64,000 nt of DNA from contig CAJTQI010000004.1 of the NCBI GenBank assembly GCA_910578645.1, positions 241,275 to 305,274 of the forward strand. Direction: 5' to 3'. A program made the position numbers and the translations under genes. Shown here in pieces: positions 8,250-17,402 of this stretch (positions are counted from its first letter, which is position 1; every line of letters begins with the position of its first letter). The notes beneath the pieces were generated by a model that did no database searches, had not been told where the DNA came from, and worked only from the letters and a program-made list of their open reading frames with translations. The DNA comes from an uncultured Lachnospiraceae bacterium. GTDB lineage: Bacteria > Bacillota > Clostridia > Lachnospirales > Lachnospiraceae.

Positions 8250-8942
8250 TCAAAAATATAAATCCGCTTCAAAATTTATTTTCACATCAAAACTAATAAC
8301 CGTGCCACTTGAGAATCCTTTACTAACCTTAATTGCTGTAACCTCGTCATAATTTGTCAAATCTATTTCTGTATCTGTTTTAATATCAGCAACAACCTTA
8401 AAATTTGTGCTAGAACTTAAACTATCCCACCATCTTTTTATTGTTACATTTTTCTCTCCCTCTTTATTTGTTCCCAAAATTTCAAATGTAACACTTCCGG
8501 AACTATTTGACGTACTATTTTTTGACATATTAAAGTACAGTTTTTTTATTACAAACCGTTTCAGCTTATTAAAAACAATCGGAATAGTAAACCCCCCACT
8601 GTCTGTTGAAAACGGAATCTCAAAGGCATTAAAAATAAATCTATACGGAGAGTTGATGGGAAAGCTTCCCCCTCCACTTTGTTCTATTCCGACAATATTT
8701 TCCGCCATCTGTGCAAATGTATCGCTTGCATCTGTTGCAACTCCCTTGTCAGTAATAGCAGATGCAATCAATCCCTTTCCATCACTGACAGATTGAAAAA
8801 CCTCTTTTATCACAAGTGCATCAACCCCTTTACCTTCCTCCGTGTTTTCTTTGACCGCCATTTCGGTATTTAACATGTTTTCCTTTGCAAAAAACTTGTC
8901 CCTACACCAATCCCTTATTGCTCTTCCATTCAGCAAAGCCAT
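8250..8942 (-). CDS. Tail fibre-like protein
   Basis: 230 residues. Residues ~45-90 (VFQSVSDGKGLIASAITDKGV, then TFAQMAENIVGIEQ) form the linker motif found in many phage tail fibre and tail appendage proteins of Gram-positive hosts. The remaining ~130 residues are Ser/Thr-rich and predicted beta, ending ISFDVKINFEADLYF, with no recognised domain. It sits between the BppU-like protein and the lysozyme, the usual place of receptor-binding proteins. The C-terminal beta domain is a candidate for receptor contact (inference). Confidence 0.65.
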   Translation of the reverse strand: MALLNGRAIRDWCRDKFFAKENMLNTEMAVKENTEEGKGVDALVIKEVFQSVSDGKGLIASAITDKGVATDASDTFAQMAENIVGIEQSGGGSFPINSPYRFIFNAFEIPFSTDSGGFTIPIVFNKLKRFVIKKLYFNMSKNSTSNSSGSVTFEILGTNKEGEKNVTIKRWWDSLSSSTNFKVVADIKTDTEIDLTNYDEVTAIKVSKGFSSGTVISFDVKINFEADLYF

Positions 8943-8957
8943 TCCTGCGCCTCCTTT

Positions 8958-9836
8958 CTATGCCGTGCTGTTTAAAAAATCCATTGCGTCCGCATATGAC
9001 AATATTTCAATTTCCTGTGTTGTTCCGCCTGTAGGGTCATCCTGACTATCCCCATTCAGATACGCAAGACTATCCTCGTAACTAAGTACATCTGCTGTAA
9101 CCGTTCCACCGCCAGAACCGCCGCCACTATTCCATCTGTTAATATCAGACTGCGTGATGCTCTTTACCCAAGACGGCACCGTTGGGTCTGCTTCTGCCGT
9201 TATGAAATCTTCAATCGCCAAAGCCACGCCGCCGCTTGTGATTAAGTGCGTACTGTTTTTGGCCGGAAACGTGTCTATCTGTGGTAAAACTGCGTCTTGT
9301 CCGTCCGTCACATCAAAATACAAACTTCCTGTTTTATTTGTCACTGTTATTCTGTGTCCGCCCGTAATTTCTGCCGTGCTTATAGCTGGTGAAAATCCGT
9401 TCTCGCCATCTTTCCCATTCGCTCCATCCATCACATTGAAACTCTGCGTCCCATTTACGTCCGTAACCGTTACCCTGTGGCCACCTATAATAGATGTAAC
9501 CGTAATAATGGGCGAAAACCCATCCTGACCACCTCCTCCCGTACCGCCACCTGACGGTACAGAAGAAGAAAGCCTTGCCCAGACAACCCGTATATTGTCC
9601 GATATGTCCGCACCGGACGCGTTCTTGACTGATATCTGCACATTTGCGGAGCTTCCTATTTTCCCGTATTCTTCCTGTGTCAGCCGCACATAAAGTATAT
9701 CGCCCTCGATTTCCATGGAATTATTTGTTTTCGTTATCTGGTTGTTCCCGGATGATATTGTAACATTCCATGTTGCTATCGGCGTTGTGTTGCCTGCTAT
9801 CTTTATGGCGAATGATGGGGTTATTGTGTTAATCAT
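8958..9836 (-). CDS. Upper-baseplate/fibre-like protein with collagen-like linkers
   Basis: 292 residues. The N-terminal ~95 residues look like an Ig- or BppU-N-type beta domain (SFAIKIAGNTTPIATWNVTI). A Gly-rich hinge follows, then two copies of a ~40-residue unit beginning DGFSP and ENGFSP and sharing GGHR(V/I)TVT, separated by GANGKDGENG. The C-terminus holds two related acidic segments (LSYEDSLAYLN and LSYADAMDFLN) after a second Gly-rich hinge. This architecture is typical of phage baseplate or fibre connectors. The paired C-terminal segments may dock another fibre subunit (inference). Confidence 0.6.
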   Translation of the reverse strand: MINTITPSFAIKIAGNTTPIATWNVTISSGNNQITKTNNSMEIEGDILYVRLTQEEYGKIGSSANVQISVKNASGADISDNIRVVWARLSSSVPSGGGTGGGGQDGFSPIITVTSIIGGHRVTVTDVNGTQSFNVMDGANGKDGENGFSPAISTAEITGGHRITVTNKTGSLYFDVTDGQDAVLPQIDTFPAKNSTHLITSGGVALAIEDFITAEADPTVPSWVKSITQSDINRWNSGGGSGGGTVTADVLSYEDSLAYLNGDSQDDPTGGTTQEIEILSYADAMDFLNSTA

Positions 9837-9849
9837 GTTTTAATCTCCC

Positions 9850-11349
9850 TTAAGCTTTCGGAACATACACTTCTATCTCTTGACCTGCGCTTCCCGACTG
9901 CTTGGCTACGCCGATTGCCGCTCCGCTTGCGTTGTAGTTTTCCACAAGACCTGTGTTTTCTCCAATGGAAAGAACGCCGTTTTTGTAGGAAAGTTTCATG
10001 AGCCAACGGCCTGTCTTTTTATACGCAACGCTCTTACTCGTTTCGTAAAGGTAATAAACATCTCCATTATCATTTTCAAAAAACTGGCCATATCCAGCTT
10101 TATATTTTGAATGCCCATTTTCTACCCATTCTCCTTCTTTGAAGGAAACAATATTGCTTGTGGTAAACATTGCAGAATTTGGGTTATATTCCATTCTCAT
10201 AATCGCAACTTTATCAGCGGAATTTTGATTTCCATAAGTAGGATTATCTGGTTCAATCGCCACATAAATTACATCTTCTTTTGTATATTGAACCGTCATG
10301 CTTGTTTTTGTAGAAAAAACACTCGAACTTGGGGCATCTGAAAAAGCATTAACCATCATTTGAAAAATGTCTACATAGTTAGACTGCAAGATATTTCCAC
10401 TTTTTACATAATATATGCTATTCAATCCTGCCCCTACATCAAATCCCCTCCCGCCTCTTGAATAAAGTATTTTCCCGTTAATTGCAAAAGCATTTCCCCA
10501 TGTATTTGCGTTTGGATAAAACGATGTTCCTTCACTTGGAACTTCAATTCTTTTTATTTCTGTAGACCTAAAATCTGTCATCTTAATCAAATGGCAGTTA
10601 TAATAACTTGCGTAAGCTATATTATCATTATAATAGTTTCCAAAGCAAGAAAATAATAGTATTTCATCTTCTCCAATATAATACAAATTCCAGTCATTAT
10701 CTCCATATCTCATAAGCTTTGCACTTGCAGAACCCGGAGAGGTTATTTCAAAATTCCCAAAAAAGTTTAATGTTGGAACACCATTTTCATAATCACATAT
10801 GCAATACGCATTTCCGTTATTCATTATAATCCTTGAATCTCCAAGCTGTGTCATATGTGTCTGCCCCTTTGTTCCAACACTTTCATCTAAAAAATTGTAG
10901 GAGCCAAGCATTGTAAATCCATCGGAAATACCATAAATTTCCAGAGTAAACTCATTATCATTTTCCATATAACATAAAGCCATATTTCCATCATTCAGCA
11001 AGAAAAAGGCAGGAACAAATTCATTCTGAACCGAAAAAGAGCTCTTTATATTAAACTCCGCACTTACATCGACAAGGTTAAACCAATATGTATTATTTTC
11101 TGAATTGTTTTTGTATCTCCTGATGTACCTGCCGTTTCCAATAGGAATAACCTTTGGAAACTGGTTATTGCTATTGGAAATATATTCTCCTGCGCTATAT
11201 CCTGTATCATACTTCCTATCATCACTCGTCAACTTATACTGCACAAAATTCCCCGCCGTCACATTGCTTCCTTCTGCCACAGTAAAAATCTCTGTATCTG
11301 CATAAATTTCTGCGGCTCCACCACCGCCTACGTTTGTTCTTCCTCTCAT
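9850..11349 (-). CDS. Probable receptor-binding protein with propeller-like repeats
   Basis: 499 residues. The N-terminus (MRGRTNVGGGGAAEIYADTE) and C-terminus (IGVAKQSGSAGQEIEVYVPKA) resemble attachment segments of phage tail proteins. The middle ~400 residues are a run of short beta strands with recurring aromatic/Gly turns (IPIGNGRYIRRYKNN, MTQLGDSRIIMNNGNAY, AFINGKILYSR-like patterns), as in beta-propellers. No catalytic residues were recognised. Its place between baseplate and fibre genes suggests host-surface recognition. The fold needs a structure prediction to confirm. Confidence 0.55.
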   Translation of the reverse strand: MRGRTNVGGGGAAEIYADTEIFTVAEGSNVTAGNFVQYKLTSDDRKYDTGYSAGEYISNSNNQFPKVIPIGNGRYIRRYKNNSENNTYWFNLVDVSAEFNIKSSFSVQNEFVPAFFLLNDGNMALCYMENDNEFTLEIYGISDGFTMLGSYNFLDESVGTKGQTHMTQLGDSRIIMNNGNAYCICDYENGVPTLNFFGNFEITSPGSASAKLMRYGDNDWNLYYIGEDEILLFSCFGNYYNDNIAYASYYNCHLIKMTDFRSTEIKRIEVPSEGTSFYPNANTWGNAFAINGKILYSRGGRGFDVGAGLNSIYYVKSGNILQSNYVDIFQMMVNAFSDAPSSSVFSTKTSMTVQYTKEDVIYVAIEPDNPTYGNQNSADKVAIMRMEYNPNSAMFTTSNIVSFKEGEWVENGHSKYKAGYGQFFENDNGDVYYLYETSKSVAYKKTGRWLMKLSYKNGVLSIGENTGLVENYNASGAAIGVAKQSGSAGQEIEVYVPKA

Positions 11350-11352
11350 AAT

Positions 11353-11832
11353 TTACACCACCCTTATCACAATGCTTGCCTTAATTTCTCCCTCTGGTTC
11401 CCGTTCTGCCGTCAAATCTACCCTGCCGCTGTATGTCTCAACCGTTATAACCGCCTTTTCAGCCGCAAGCGTTGTGTCTGATGTAAAATACACATCCGCT
11501 AGGCTGTCCGCGGTTATTCTTTCGTCGGCCATTGAAGCGATTCTATTTGTAAATGTCAAAATCTCCTGATTAGCCAAAACAAAATCTTTTCCTTTTACTT
11601 CTTTTACAGAATTTTCTATTTCTGAAAATCCATTAATCAATGAGTTCACTGCTCCATTCGTCTGGTTAACCTGTTCCGCCCCAAAATTACTCCCTATCTG
11701 CGAATACGTAGTCACATCTTCAAGCGATTTTGTCCCATCCTCATTTTCGATGATGTTATACCGCCTCTTGTCGCTGACCGATGTATCAATCACATCGTCC
11801 TTAAAATTTACTGGTAATTTTTCTATAGCCAT
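11353..11832 (-). CDS. Tail/baseplate structural protein
   Basis: 159 residues. It opens MAIEKLPVNFKDDVIDTSVS, a start I associate with baseplate-adjacent phage proteins of Clostridia. It continues with a helical stretch (~50-105) and ends in an amphipathic beta segment (VDLTAEREPEGEIKASIVIRVV). It lies between the DUF6273 protein and the propeller-like protein, with short gaps and its own ribosome site. Exact role is unknown. Confidence 0.5.
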   Translation of the reverse strand: MAIEKLPVNFKDDVIDTSVSDKRRYNIIENEDGTKSLEDVTTYSQIGSNFGAEQVNQTNGAVNSLINGFSEIENSVKEVKGKDFVLANQEILTFTNRIASMADERITADSLADVYFTSDTTLAAEKAVITVETYSGRVDLTAEREPEGEIKASIVIRVV

Positions 11833-11847
11833 TTATTTTCCCTCCTT

Positions 11848-13167
11848 CTATAAATACAATCCTTTTGGCGCAGCCAGACGGAATGAAATCCTCCTAAGTC
11901 CTGCTTCCCACCCTTCGATAATCTGTTTCATCTGCAAGGTTGCGCTTTCGATGCGGTTTAATTCTGAAAATCTTATAAACGCGCCATTGTCATAAAACGT
12001 CTGCTTGAATCCGTAATTTTTTATAATTATCATACGCTTGTTGATGGTTTCCAAATTTTCTTCTATCGCATTGAAATACTGCACTTTCCAGATATACTTC
12101 GGGTCTGACTGGTCATTTCCCATATCAGCTATGTTAAATGCTCCCCATATGCCAGAAATTTTGTTGCGTAAAAAAAGCAGATTATTTCTAATCCGCTTGT
12201 AATCTTTTAAGTTAAATGCATCAGTTTCCGTCCAGTCGATTTTCGGTATTCGCCAAATACCGTCCATATTTGTCTCTGGATAGTCCGGGCTCTCCGGTTC
12301 GTCTGGATTGTCTGGTGTATATGGCAAATCTGGCGTACTTCTTAAAAATAATGTATAAACGCCGTTTTCGTCTGGTTTGTCGGATACCATAATGTCTTTT
12401 TTTAAGCAACAGTATGGGCGGAAACCATAATAGTCTCCTTCCCAAGCCTTTCCCCTGTTAGGAGATTCATAAACAGAACTTACATATATTGTTTTTCCAG
12501 TTTTATATACAGCTCTTACTTCACATCCAACATCTTGTGTTGCCGTCCAATAACTATCATAGCGTCCGCTATCCTTTTCCGCCGCTTCTTTTGTGATATC
12601 TGCTTTTCTGCTTGCATCATCAGAAAATAATTCATATACTTTTAAACTACTATCTTCTGGGCTATATCTATCCGCTCCACCAAGTTCTCTTAATGTGGGA
12701 AGATGTATTTTCCTTGTAACATCCGTCCCGATTTTCTTAGTAACATCAAGCATACTTTCTTTAAACCCAACAGAAAACTTATTGAGAAATCCCGTTTCGG
12801 ATTCATATGCATTCACCGTCACATAATCCGTCGTATCTGGCGGGTGGTCATATTCATGTTGCGGCGTGTACCACATCCACGCATCCGCATCACTGTTTGC
12901 CCATTGCAAAATATTTGAAAAATCATAATTTCCGTTTCCATGCTCTCGTATATCTGAAGCCACTTGTCCTGAGCCCGGTCTTTTCGGTTCCCTCGCATCG
13001 AACGCTTTCAGACAAAGTACTTTATCCGATATCACCGCCGTAGAATTCTCTGGGTCTCCTTCATGGTCATGCTCCATGATTCTCCAGACAATCGGCGCGC
13101 CGTAATACTTTGTATTCGGGTCAACCACCCGCGCCCCGACAAGCAAATCTCCTAACGTCTTAGCCAT
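11848..13167 (-). CDS. DUF6273 (lectin-like) tail protein
   Basis: About 439 residues from the ATG at 13167, whose A overlaps the last base of the hub gene's TGA stop, implying coupled translation. Residues ~15-275 match DUF6273: SNILQWANSDADAWMWY, then YDSYWTATQD, TIYVSSVYESPNRGKAW and YYGFRPYCCLK. That region has the C-type-lectin/formylglycine-enzyme-like layout also used by variable proteins of diversity-generating retroelements. A Pro/Asp/Glu-rich linker (~295-315) leads to a helical C-terminal domain. Surface ligand binding is likely from fold and position but not shown. Confidence 0.6.
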   Translation of the reverse strand: MAKTLGDLLVGARVVDPNTKYYGAPIVWRIMEHDHEGDPENSTAVISDKVLCLKAFDAREPKRPGSGQVASDIREHGNGNYDFSNILQWANSDADAWMWYTPQHEYDHPPDTTDYVTVNAYESETGFLNKFSVGFKESMLDVTKKIGTDVTRKIHLPTLRELGGADRYSPEDSSLKVYELFSDDASRKADITKEAAEKDSGRYDSYWTATQDVGCEVRAVYKTGKTIYVSSVYESPNRGKAWEGDYYGFRPYCCLKKDIMVSDKPDENGVYTLFLRSTPDLPYTPDNPDEPESPDYPETNMDGIWRIPKIDWTETDAFNLKDYKRIRNNLLFLRNKISGIWGAFNIADMGNDQSDPKYIWKVQYFNAIEENLETINKRMIIIKNYGFKQTFYDNGAFIRFSELNRIESATLQMKQIIEGWEAGLRRISFRLAAPKGLYL

Positions 13168-15467
13168 CACCTCGCCACCTTTCTTGCTTTCATTTTTCCA
13201 CTCCACCTTCCGTTAAATGACAGGCTGTTTTCATAAGAGCGTATAAACGACCTTCCATTTTTTGTTTCCAAATGGAATAAGTCGTTTGCATCCACTGCCG
13301 GGTCTCCCTTCCAGTCAATCTCGTACTCCACGTCCCCAAGATAATACTCGGCCAGCCATTCCTCTAACATCTGCGCGTGCTCTACCGTCCCGACAAGCGG
13401 ATTGTTCCATGTGATAACCTCACCGTCCCGGTTGTAATCCTCAGTATAGCTGTAACTTTCCGTTTCAAATTCATATCCGGAAATCGTATATGTCAGGTTA
13501 ACCGCCCCCGCAATGCCCGTAAAACGGATTTTGGCGTAATAAGTGCCGCTTTCCATAATTTCTGCCTTTACTGCGGAACTGACGCCGGACAAAACAATTG
13601 ACAGCCCCGCAGACGGCTTTTTAAACGACACCATATACTCATATCCGTTTTCTGGCACCTCTATCTTCTCGGATGCCACCGTAACTCTTTGGCTTGTCTG
13701 CCTGTAGGCCGTGTATGAGGTCGATATCTTCTGTACTTTCCTCTGTCTTGTAGCTACCGGCGCGGTAATCAAGTCCCTGTCCCTTGTAAGGTCGTAATCT
13801 GTGTTATCGCCCACAAGGATATTGTCAACAAATATCCGTGAATTAGGATACCCTTTGTCAAAAGTAATTACCATGCGGTCAAACTCAAGGAATGTTTCAT
13901 CCGTGTGGTACTGTAAATCCGGATTCTCCACCCTTACGAACTGTAGAACCGTGTCCTCATGGTATGTCGTTATGTGGAACACTCGCGACGCGGTATTCCT
14001 AAAGTTCATGGACAATCCGAACGCCGTATAAGTCGCTTCCAAAGCTATCGTGATTTCCGGCATTTTCCCTAACCAATAACCGCCAAGCGGAAACTTCACA
14101 GGCTTTGAGCCAAGACGAAAACCAAGCCTCTGCACTACTTCTGCATCTTTATTCTCAATCCATATGCTTTCGCTGATATATCCCGTATTTCTATATCCCT
14201 CTTGGTTATCCGGCGCAAACAAAAGTGTTCCGTCAGCCACCGAAAAGTCCTGGCTGGCGTTGGCATAACCACTTTTTATATCATTCTTAAGGACATTCTC
14301 AATATGGCTCCATTCCGCTTCATTGTTGGCGCTTGCCTGCATATCAGGTATGTATGATGCCACGATTTGTATCTGTCCGGAATGTCCCTCTTTCAGTACG
14401 CACCGCCCGGCATTTGCAATAATCTGCAATGCCGCCGCATGTTTCACTACGGGCATAGGGTTTACTATCGGCAAATTCTTAAGCGACGTGTCAATGAAAT
14501 AGTCGGCCACCCCCAAATCTTCCAACACATCCACGGCGATGTCATAAAGCGGCGTCCCGGCAGGATTGTATTTCCCGCGCACATATTCTGTGTCATTGCC
14601 GACCATATCGAAAATATCTACGGCCGTAAACGTTGCGGTAGTCTCATTGGCTTTCCACGTCTTAAGGTATGACTTTTTCTCTGGTAGCCATTCAATCTTG
14701 CCCTGCCCGTTTACATCATACCCAAACGACACACGAACTTCCTGCCCAAGCTCCATATAAGCAAGCGCAGATTCCGGATTGTCGGGAGAATAATACATAT
14801 CATAATTAAACACCGTCAAAGTCATATCTTGGCTTGGAACCGTTTCTGATATAGTCGAAACATACTCCTTTGATGAAAAGTTCTGCACCTTGTCATTATA
14901 AAAGGTATTGGTAAGTCCGCAGGAAAAGCGGTAAATACGGAGCCTCCCTTTTCCGTTCGCCATGGCAAGAGGATGGATTCTGAAAAACGACGCATTGTTC
15001 CATGCGTCTTCAGTCGTCCAGAGTCCGCGGTCAACTCCGCCGTACTGTCTTGTAACGGCGTTTGTTTCAATGACAAATTCGACTGGGTAAAACTCCCCAA
15101 AGTCTATTGTCAATCCCTTAATATCGTAGCATTCACCGCCAAAATCAATATAGATGTCGCCAAGGATTTCCTCGGAAACCAGACCGTTATTGTAAATCTC
15201 ATACCCGGAATCTTCCGGCGGCGCAAAGTACCGCGTTCCATCCAGTTTGAAAAAATTTTGCTCTGCGGTGGCATAAATCCGCTCCGGCGCTACCCCCGCA
15301 AATACAGTCTCCTTGTTTGACAGATAAAGAAGCGGCTCTTCTGTTGAATTTACAGCCAAAGTGCTCTGCGCTTCCTGATTGAATATGCCGATTGTCGCAC
15401 GGATGTAGCCACGATTTCTTATACGGCCGCGCATACTCTCTTTATAGTCTCTGCTCACATTTTGCAT
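13167..15467 (-). CDS. Tail hub / Tal-like protein
   Basis: 766 residues directly after the distal tail gene, the standard place of the gp27-like hub protein. It begins SRDYKESMRGRIRNRGYIRATIGIFN. Later parts include PSQDMTLTVFNYDMYYSPDNPES, a gp27-type segment (GQEVRVSFGYDVNG) and the late motif LEEWLAEYYLGDVEYEIDWKGDPAVDAND, which closes the hub ring in related proteins. No lysozyme or peptidase motif was seen, so it is a structural hub rather than a tail lysin. The start has GGTGATAAGAT upstream, overlapping the preceding stop region. Confidence 0.7.
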   Translation of the reverse strand: MQNVSRDYKESMRGRIRNRGYIRATIGIFNQEAQSTLAVNSTEEPLLYLSNKETVFAGVAPERIYATAEQNFFKLDGTRYFAPPEDSGYEIYNNGLVSEEILGDIYIDFGGECYDIKGLTIDFGEFYPVEFVIETNAVTRQYGGVDRGLWTTEDAWNNASFFRIHPLAMANGKGRLRIYRFSCGLTNTFYNDKVQNFSSKEYVSTISETVPSQDMTLTVFNYDMYYSPDNPESALAYMELGQEVRVSFGYDVNGQGKIEWLPEKKSYLKTWKANETTATFTAVDIFDMVGNDTEYVRGKYNPAGTPLYDIAVDVLEDLGVADYFIDTSLKNLPIVNPMPVVKHAAALQIIANAGRCVLKEGHSGQIQIVASYIPDMQASANNEAEWSHIENVLKNDIKSGYANASQDFSVADGTLLFAPDNQEGYRNTGYISESIWIENKDAEVVQRLGFRLGSKPVKFPLGGYWLGKMPEITIALEATYTAFGLSMNFRNTASRVFHITTYHEDTVLQFVRVENPDLQYHTDETFLEFDRMVITFDKGYPNSRIFVDNILVGDNTDYDLTRDRDLITAPVATRQRKVQKISTSYTAYRQTSQRVTVASEKIEVPENGYEYMVSFKKPSAGLSIVLSGVSSAVKAEIMESGTYYAKIRFTGIAGAVNLTYTISGYEFETESYSYTEDYNRDGEVITWNNPLVGTVEHAQMLEEWLAEYYLGDVEYEIDWKGDPAVDANDLFHLETKNGRSFIRSYENSLSFNGRWSGKMKARKVAR

Positions 15468-15473
15468 ATCTTA

Positions 15474-15857
15474 TCACCACCCACAGTCTATCAGACTAAA
15501 AGAAAACGTCTCTTCACGTGTTACCATATGTGTCAGTTTATCAACAAACAAGGGCTTACCAGTCCTGTCACCCGGATACATATAAATAGTAATCGGGTTT
15601 CCAGTCCTAAAGTCCTCGAAAGTGCATGGAACCCAAAACGGTTCCAGCGCCGCAAGAATCATCTTACGTTGCTCTGGGTATAATCCGACCCATGATAAAT
15701 TTTGCAGCTTATAAAGCTGCCTACCTACCCTCTGCCCTATCACTGCCGCATTCAAGTTTCTTCCCGCATCAACCGCATCACTTAAAACATACTCAAATCC
15801 AACCGCTGGACAAGGCATGTCATAGCCGTTTATGTTTAAAAATGAGGTAAGTGCCAT
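15474..15857 (-). CDS. Distal tail protein-like (Dit position)
   Basis: 127 residues, short for a Dit protein. LNINGYDMPCPAVGFEYVLS, NLSWVGLYPEQRKMILAALEPFW and IYMYPGDRTGKPLFVD fit small tail proteins of this kind. AAGGAGGTGATAAGA precedes the ATG, one of the strongest ribosome sites in the window. It is separated from the tape measure gene by the 6-kb cargo interval. A terminator (15902-15942) lies just upstream and no clear promoter follows it, so expression would need read-through, antitermination or an unrecognised promoter. Confidence 0.6.
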   Translation of the reverse strand: MALTSFLNINGYDMPCPAVGFEYVLSDAVDAGRNLNAAVIGQRVGRQLYKLQNLSWVGLYPEQRKMILAALEPFWVPCTFEDFRTGNPITIYMYPGDRTGKPLFVDKLTHMVTREETFSFSLIDCGW

Positions 15858-15901
15858 TTCTTATCACCTCCTTCCCGAATAGTCATAAAAACTTTCCTGT
15901 A

Positions 15902-15942
15902 AAATAAAAAGAACACCTATCATTTTCCGATAGATGCTCTTT
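15902..15942 (-). terminator. Rho-independent terminator at the end of the cargo interval
   Basis: On the minus strand AAAGAGCATCTATC pairs with GATAGGTGTTCTTT (two mismatches) around a 7-nt loop, followed by TTATTTT. It ends the cargo transcription unit 55 bp after the zinc-ribbon pseudogene and stands before the distal tail gene. Confidence 0.75.
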
Positions 15943-15996
15943 GCAGTACTTGCTTTATAATAATTTCCAGTGCATTTCAAAAATCTTATGTATTTA

Positions 15997-16518
15997 TTAC
16001 TTATTCTTAATCATAGCCACTATTGCCAAAATTGCATTTACCAAACACCAGAATGCCCATACATTTAAATCTGAAAAACTTCCTGCTAGTGCAAACCCTG
16101 TCAATGACGCAAGTCCAAAAAGGACTATCAGTGCAATATTCCCACCATTCCCCTCACTTTTTCTTGTTGCGACAGATACGATTCCGCCCGATAACATAAG
16201 GATTGCAACAACAATTCCACCACTTCCGCTCACTTCTCCATTATTAGATAACGCGTTATATGCTCCTGCCGCACAAGATTAAAATACTACAACAAGGAAC
16301 AATACCATATCAAGTATTCCTGATACTAATTTCCATGTTGCCAAAGGTGCTCCTCCGCTCTTCTTTTTATTTTGTGCTATCGGTGCACCGGAAGATGCCT
16401 GCACATTCGACGGAGCAGATAACTTCATAACATAACTACATTTTGGACATTTCACTGATTGGCCTGCCTGAACTCCGGATATCAAATTACTACATTTTGG
16501 ACACTTTACACTTGCCAT
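15997..16518 (-). pseudogene. Zinc-ribbon membrane protein interrupted by an in-frame TAA
   Basis: The frame starts MASVKCPKCSNLISG (zinc ribbon with two CxxC pairs), reaches ILDMVLFLVVVF, meets TAA at 16279-16281, and continues without a shift as SCAAGAYNALSNNGEVSGSGG plus three hydrophobic segments to 15997. The intact protein would have about 173 residues. A single C-to-T change of a CAA glutamine codon explains the stop, since VFQSCAAG is the expected reading. The distal part has no ribosome site of its own. Function unknown; a membrane-anchored zinc-ribbon protein. Confidence 0.7.
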
Positions 16519-16541
16519 TTCCTCTCCCCCTTTGCATAATT

Positions 16542-16916
16542 TTAAAATTGATAATGCATTTTTCTAGCAATTACTTCGTAATTTGCTATATCTTCATAAG
16601 TTATGTTATCCGGTATTCCTATCGTACTGCACTCAAAGCTTTTTGTTTCTCCGGCATGCAAATTTATAACATTCACGCCAGATATAAATATAACTTCTGC
16701 ATTTTTGTTATAAAAAAACACATTCACGTATAGAAGTGAATCATCTTCGCCAGTGTTATTCGTCACCCTGCCCATAACGCTCGGAAATCCTATTGTATCT
16801 TTGGTTAGGGAAGTATCGCTAACTTTTTCTTCGTCAATCAAACATCCGCAATTCGGACATGATTCTGCCCTGTCACTTATTTCTTTCCCACACTCTGGAC
16901 ATTTAATTAAAGCCAT
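16542..16916 (-). CDS. Zinc-ribbon protein with FxLYD-like domain
   Basis: 124 residues. The first 27 (MALIKCPECGKEISDRAESC, then PNCGC) form a zinc ribbon. Residues ~40-120 (SVMGRVTNNTGEDDSLLYVNVFFYNKNAEVI...GETKSFECS) match the FxLYD-type beta domain found in bacterial envelope proteins. No membrane segment or signal peptide is present. The zinc ribbon, ribosome site and promoter are nearly identical in DNA to those of the gene at 17403-17732, while the C-terminal halves are unrelated. Its own promoter lies at 16947-16975. Confidence 0.65.
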   Translation of the reverse strand: MALIKCPECGKEISDRAESCPNCGCLIDEEKVSDTSLTKDTIGFPSVMGRVTNNTGEDDSLLYVNVFFYNKNAEVIFISGVNVINLHAGETKSFECSTIGIPDNITYEDIANYEVIARKMHYQF

Positions 16917-16946
16917 CGGCTATATCCTCCCTTTTATGATAAGAAT

Positions 16947-16975
16947 ATTTTACCATATATATAAAAGAATTTCGA
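16947..16975 (-). promoter_or_regulatory. Cargo promoter 4 (TCGAAA-N17-TAAAAT)
   Basis: Minus strand: -35 TCGAAA at 16970-16975, 17-bp spacer ending TGG, -10 TAAAAT at 16947-16952. Same design as the promoters at 17763, 21430 and 22040. It lies 31 bp before the ATG at 16916. Confidence 0.6.
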
Positions 16976-16986
16976 TAAAATAGTAA

Positions 16987-17136
16987 GATTTTTGTGGTAA
17001 GTATATCTTTTTCTGCTATCTTTCTCGTATTTTCTGCAATATCTGCAAGATACAGTGAGTTTTCGGCTTGTGCTCGCATAAATTCTTTGTACCCAACTTC
17101 TTTAATTCCCGTGATAATCTGTTCGTTGCTAGCCAC
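16987..17136 (-). pseudogene. Remnant of a small cargo gene
   Basis: From the GTG at 17136 the frame reads ASNEQIITGIKEVGYKEFM, then RAQAENSLYLADIAENTRKI, a well-formed helical protein start, but runs into the next promoter and loses sense after about 50 codons. No ribosome site is evident. It looks like the front of a gene cut off when the zinc-ribbon unit was inserted. Confidence 0.35.
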
Positions 17137-17329
17137 TGCTATTCTGCCATTGTTAAATTAACCCACAAGTCATCACACGTTTTTCAAAGCAATACTTAAT
17201 TTCTTGTTATGTAAGTCTAATACTCAAATGTTCAATCCTAGAAAATATCTTGCAAAGGCAGTCTGCCTGTTCCAGGCGACACTATAATCGCTTGGTACCC
17301 AACTTTTGAATACGCATAAGTTAAGACTA

Positions 17330-17357
17330 AAATTAAAGAGTGTGCTTTCACACACTC
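17330..17357 (-). terminator. Terminator after the zinc-ribbon/membrane gene
   Basis: Minus strand stem GAGTGTG / CACACTC with a 6-nt loop, followed by TTTAATTTT, 45 bp after the stop at 17403. Confidence 0.75.
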
Positions 17358-17402
17358 TCCAACTAGCCTGAAAACATCTCTTCTCGTGAATTTTATATAT
17401 TT

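Noticed and set aside
11848..13167. Diversity-generating retroelement target
   Set aside because: The lectin-like fold fits, but no reverse transcriptase, template repeat or accessory gene is in the window.
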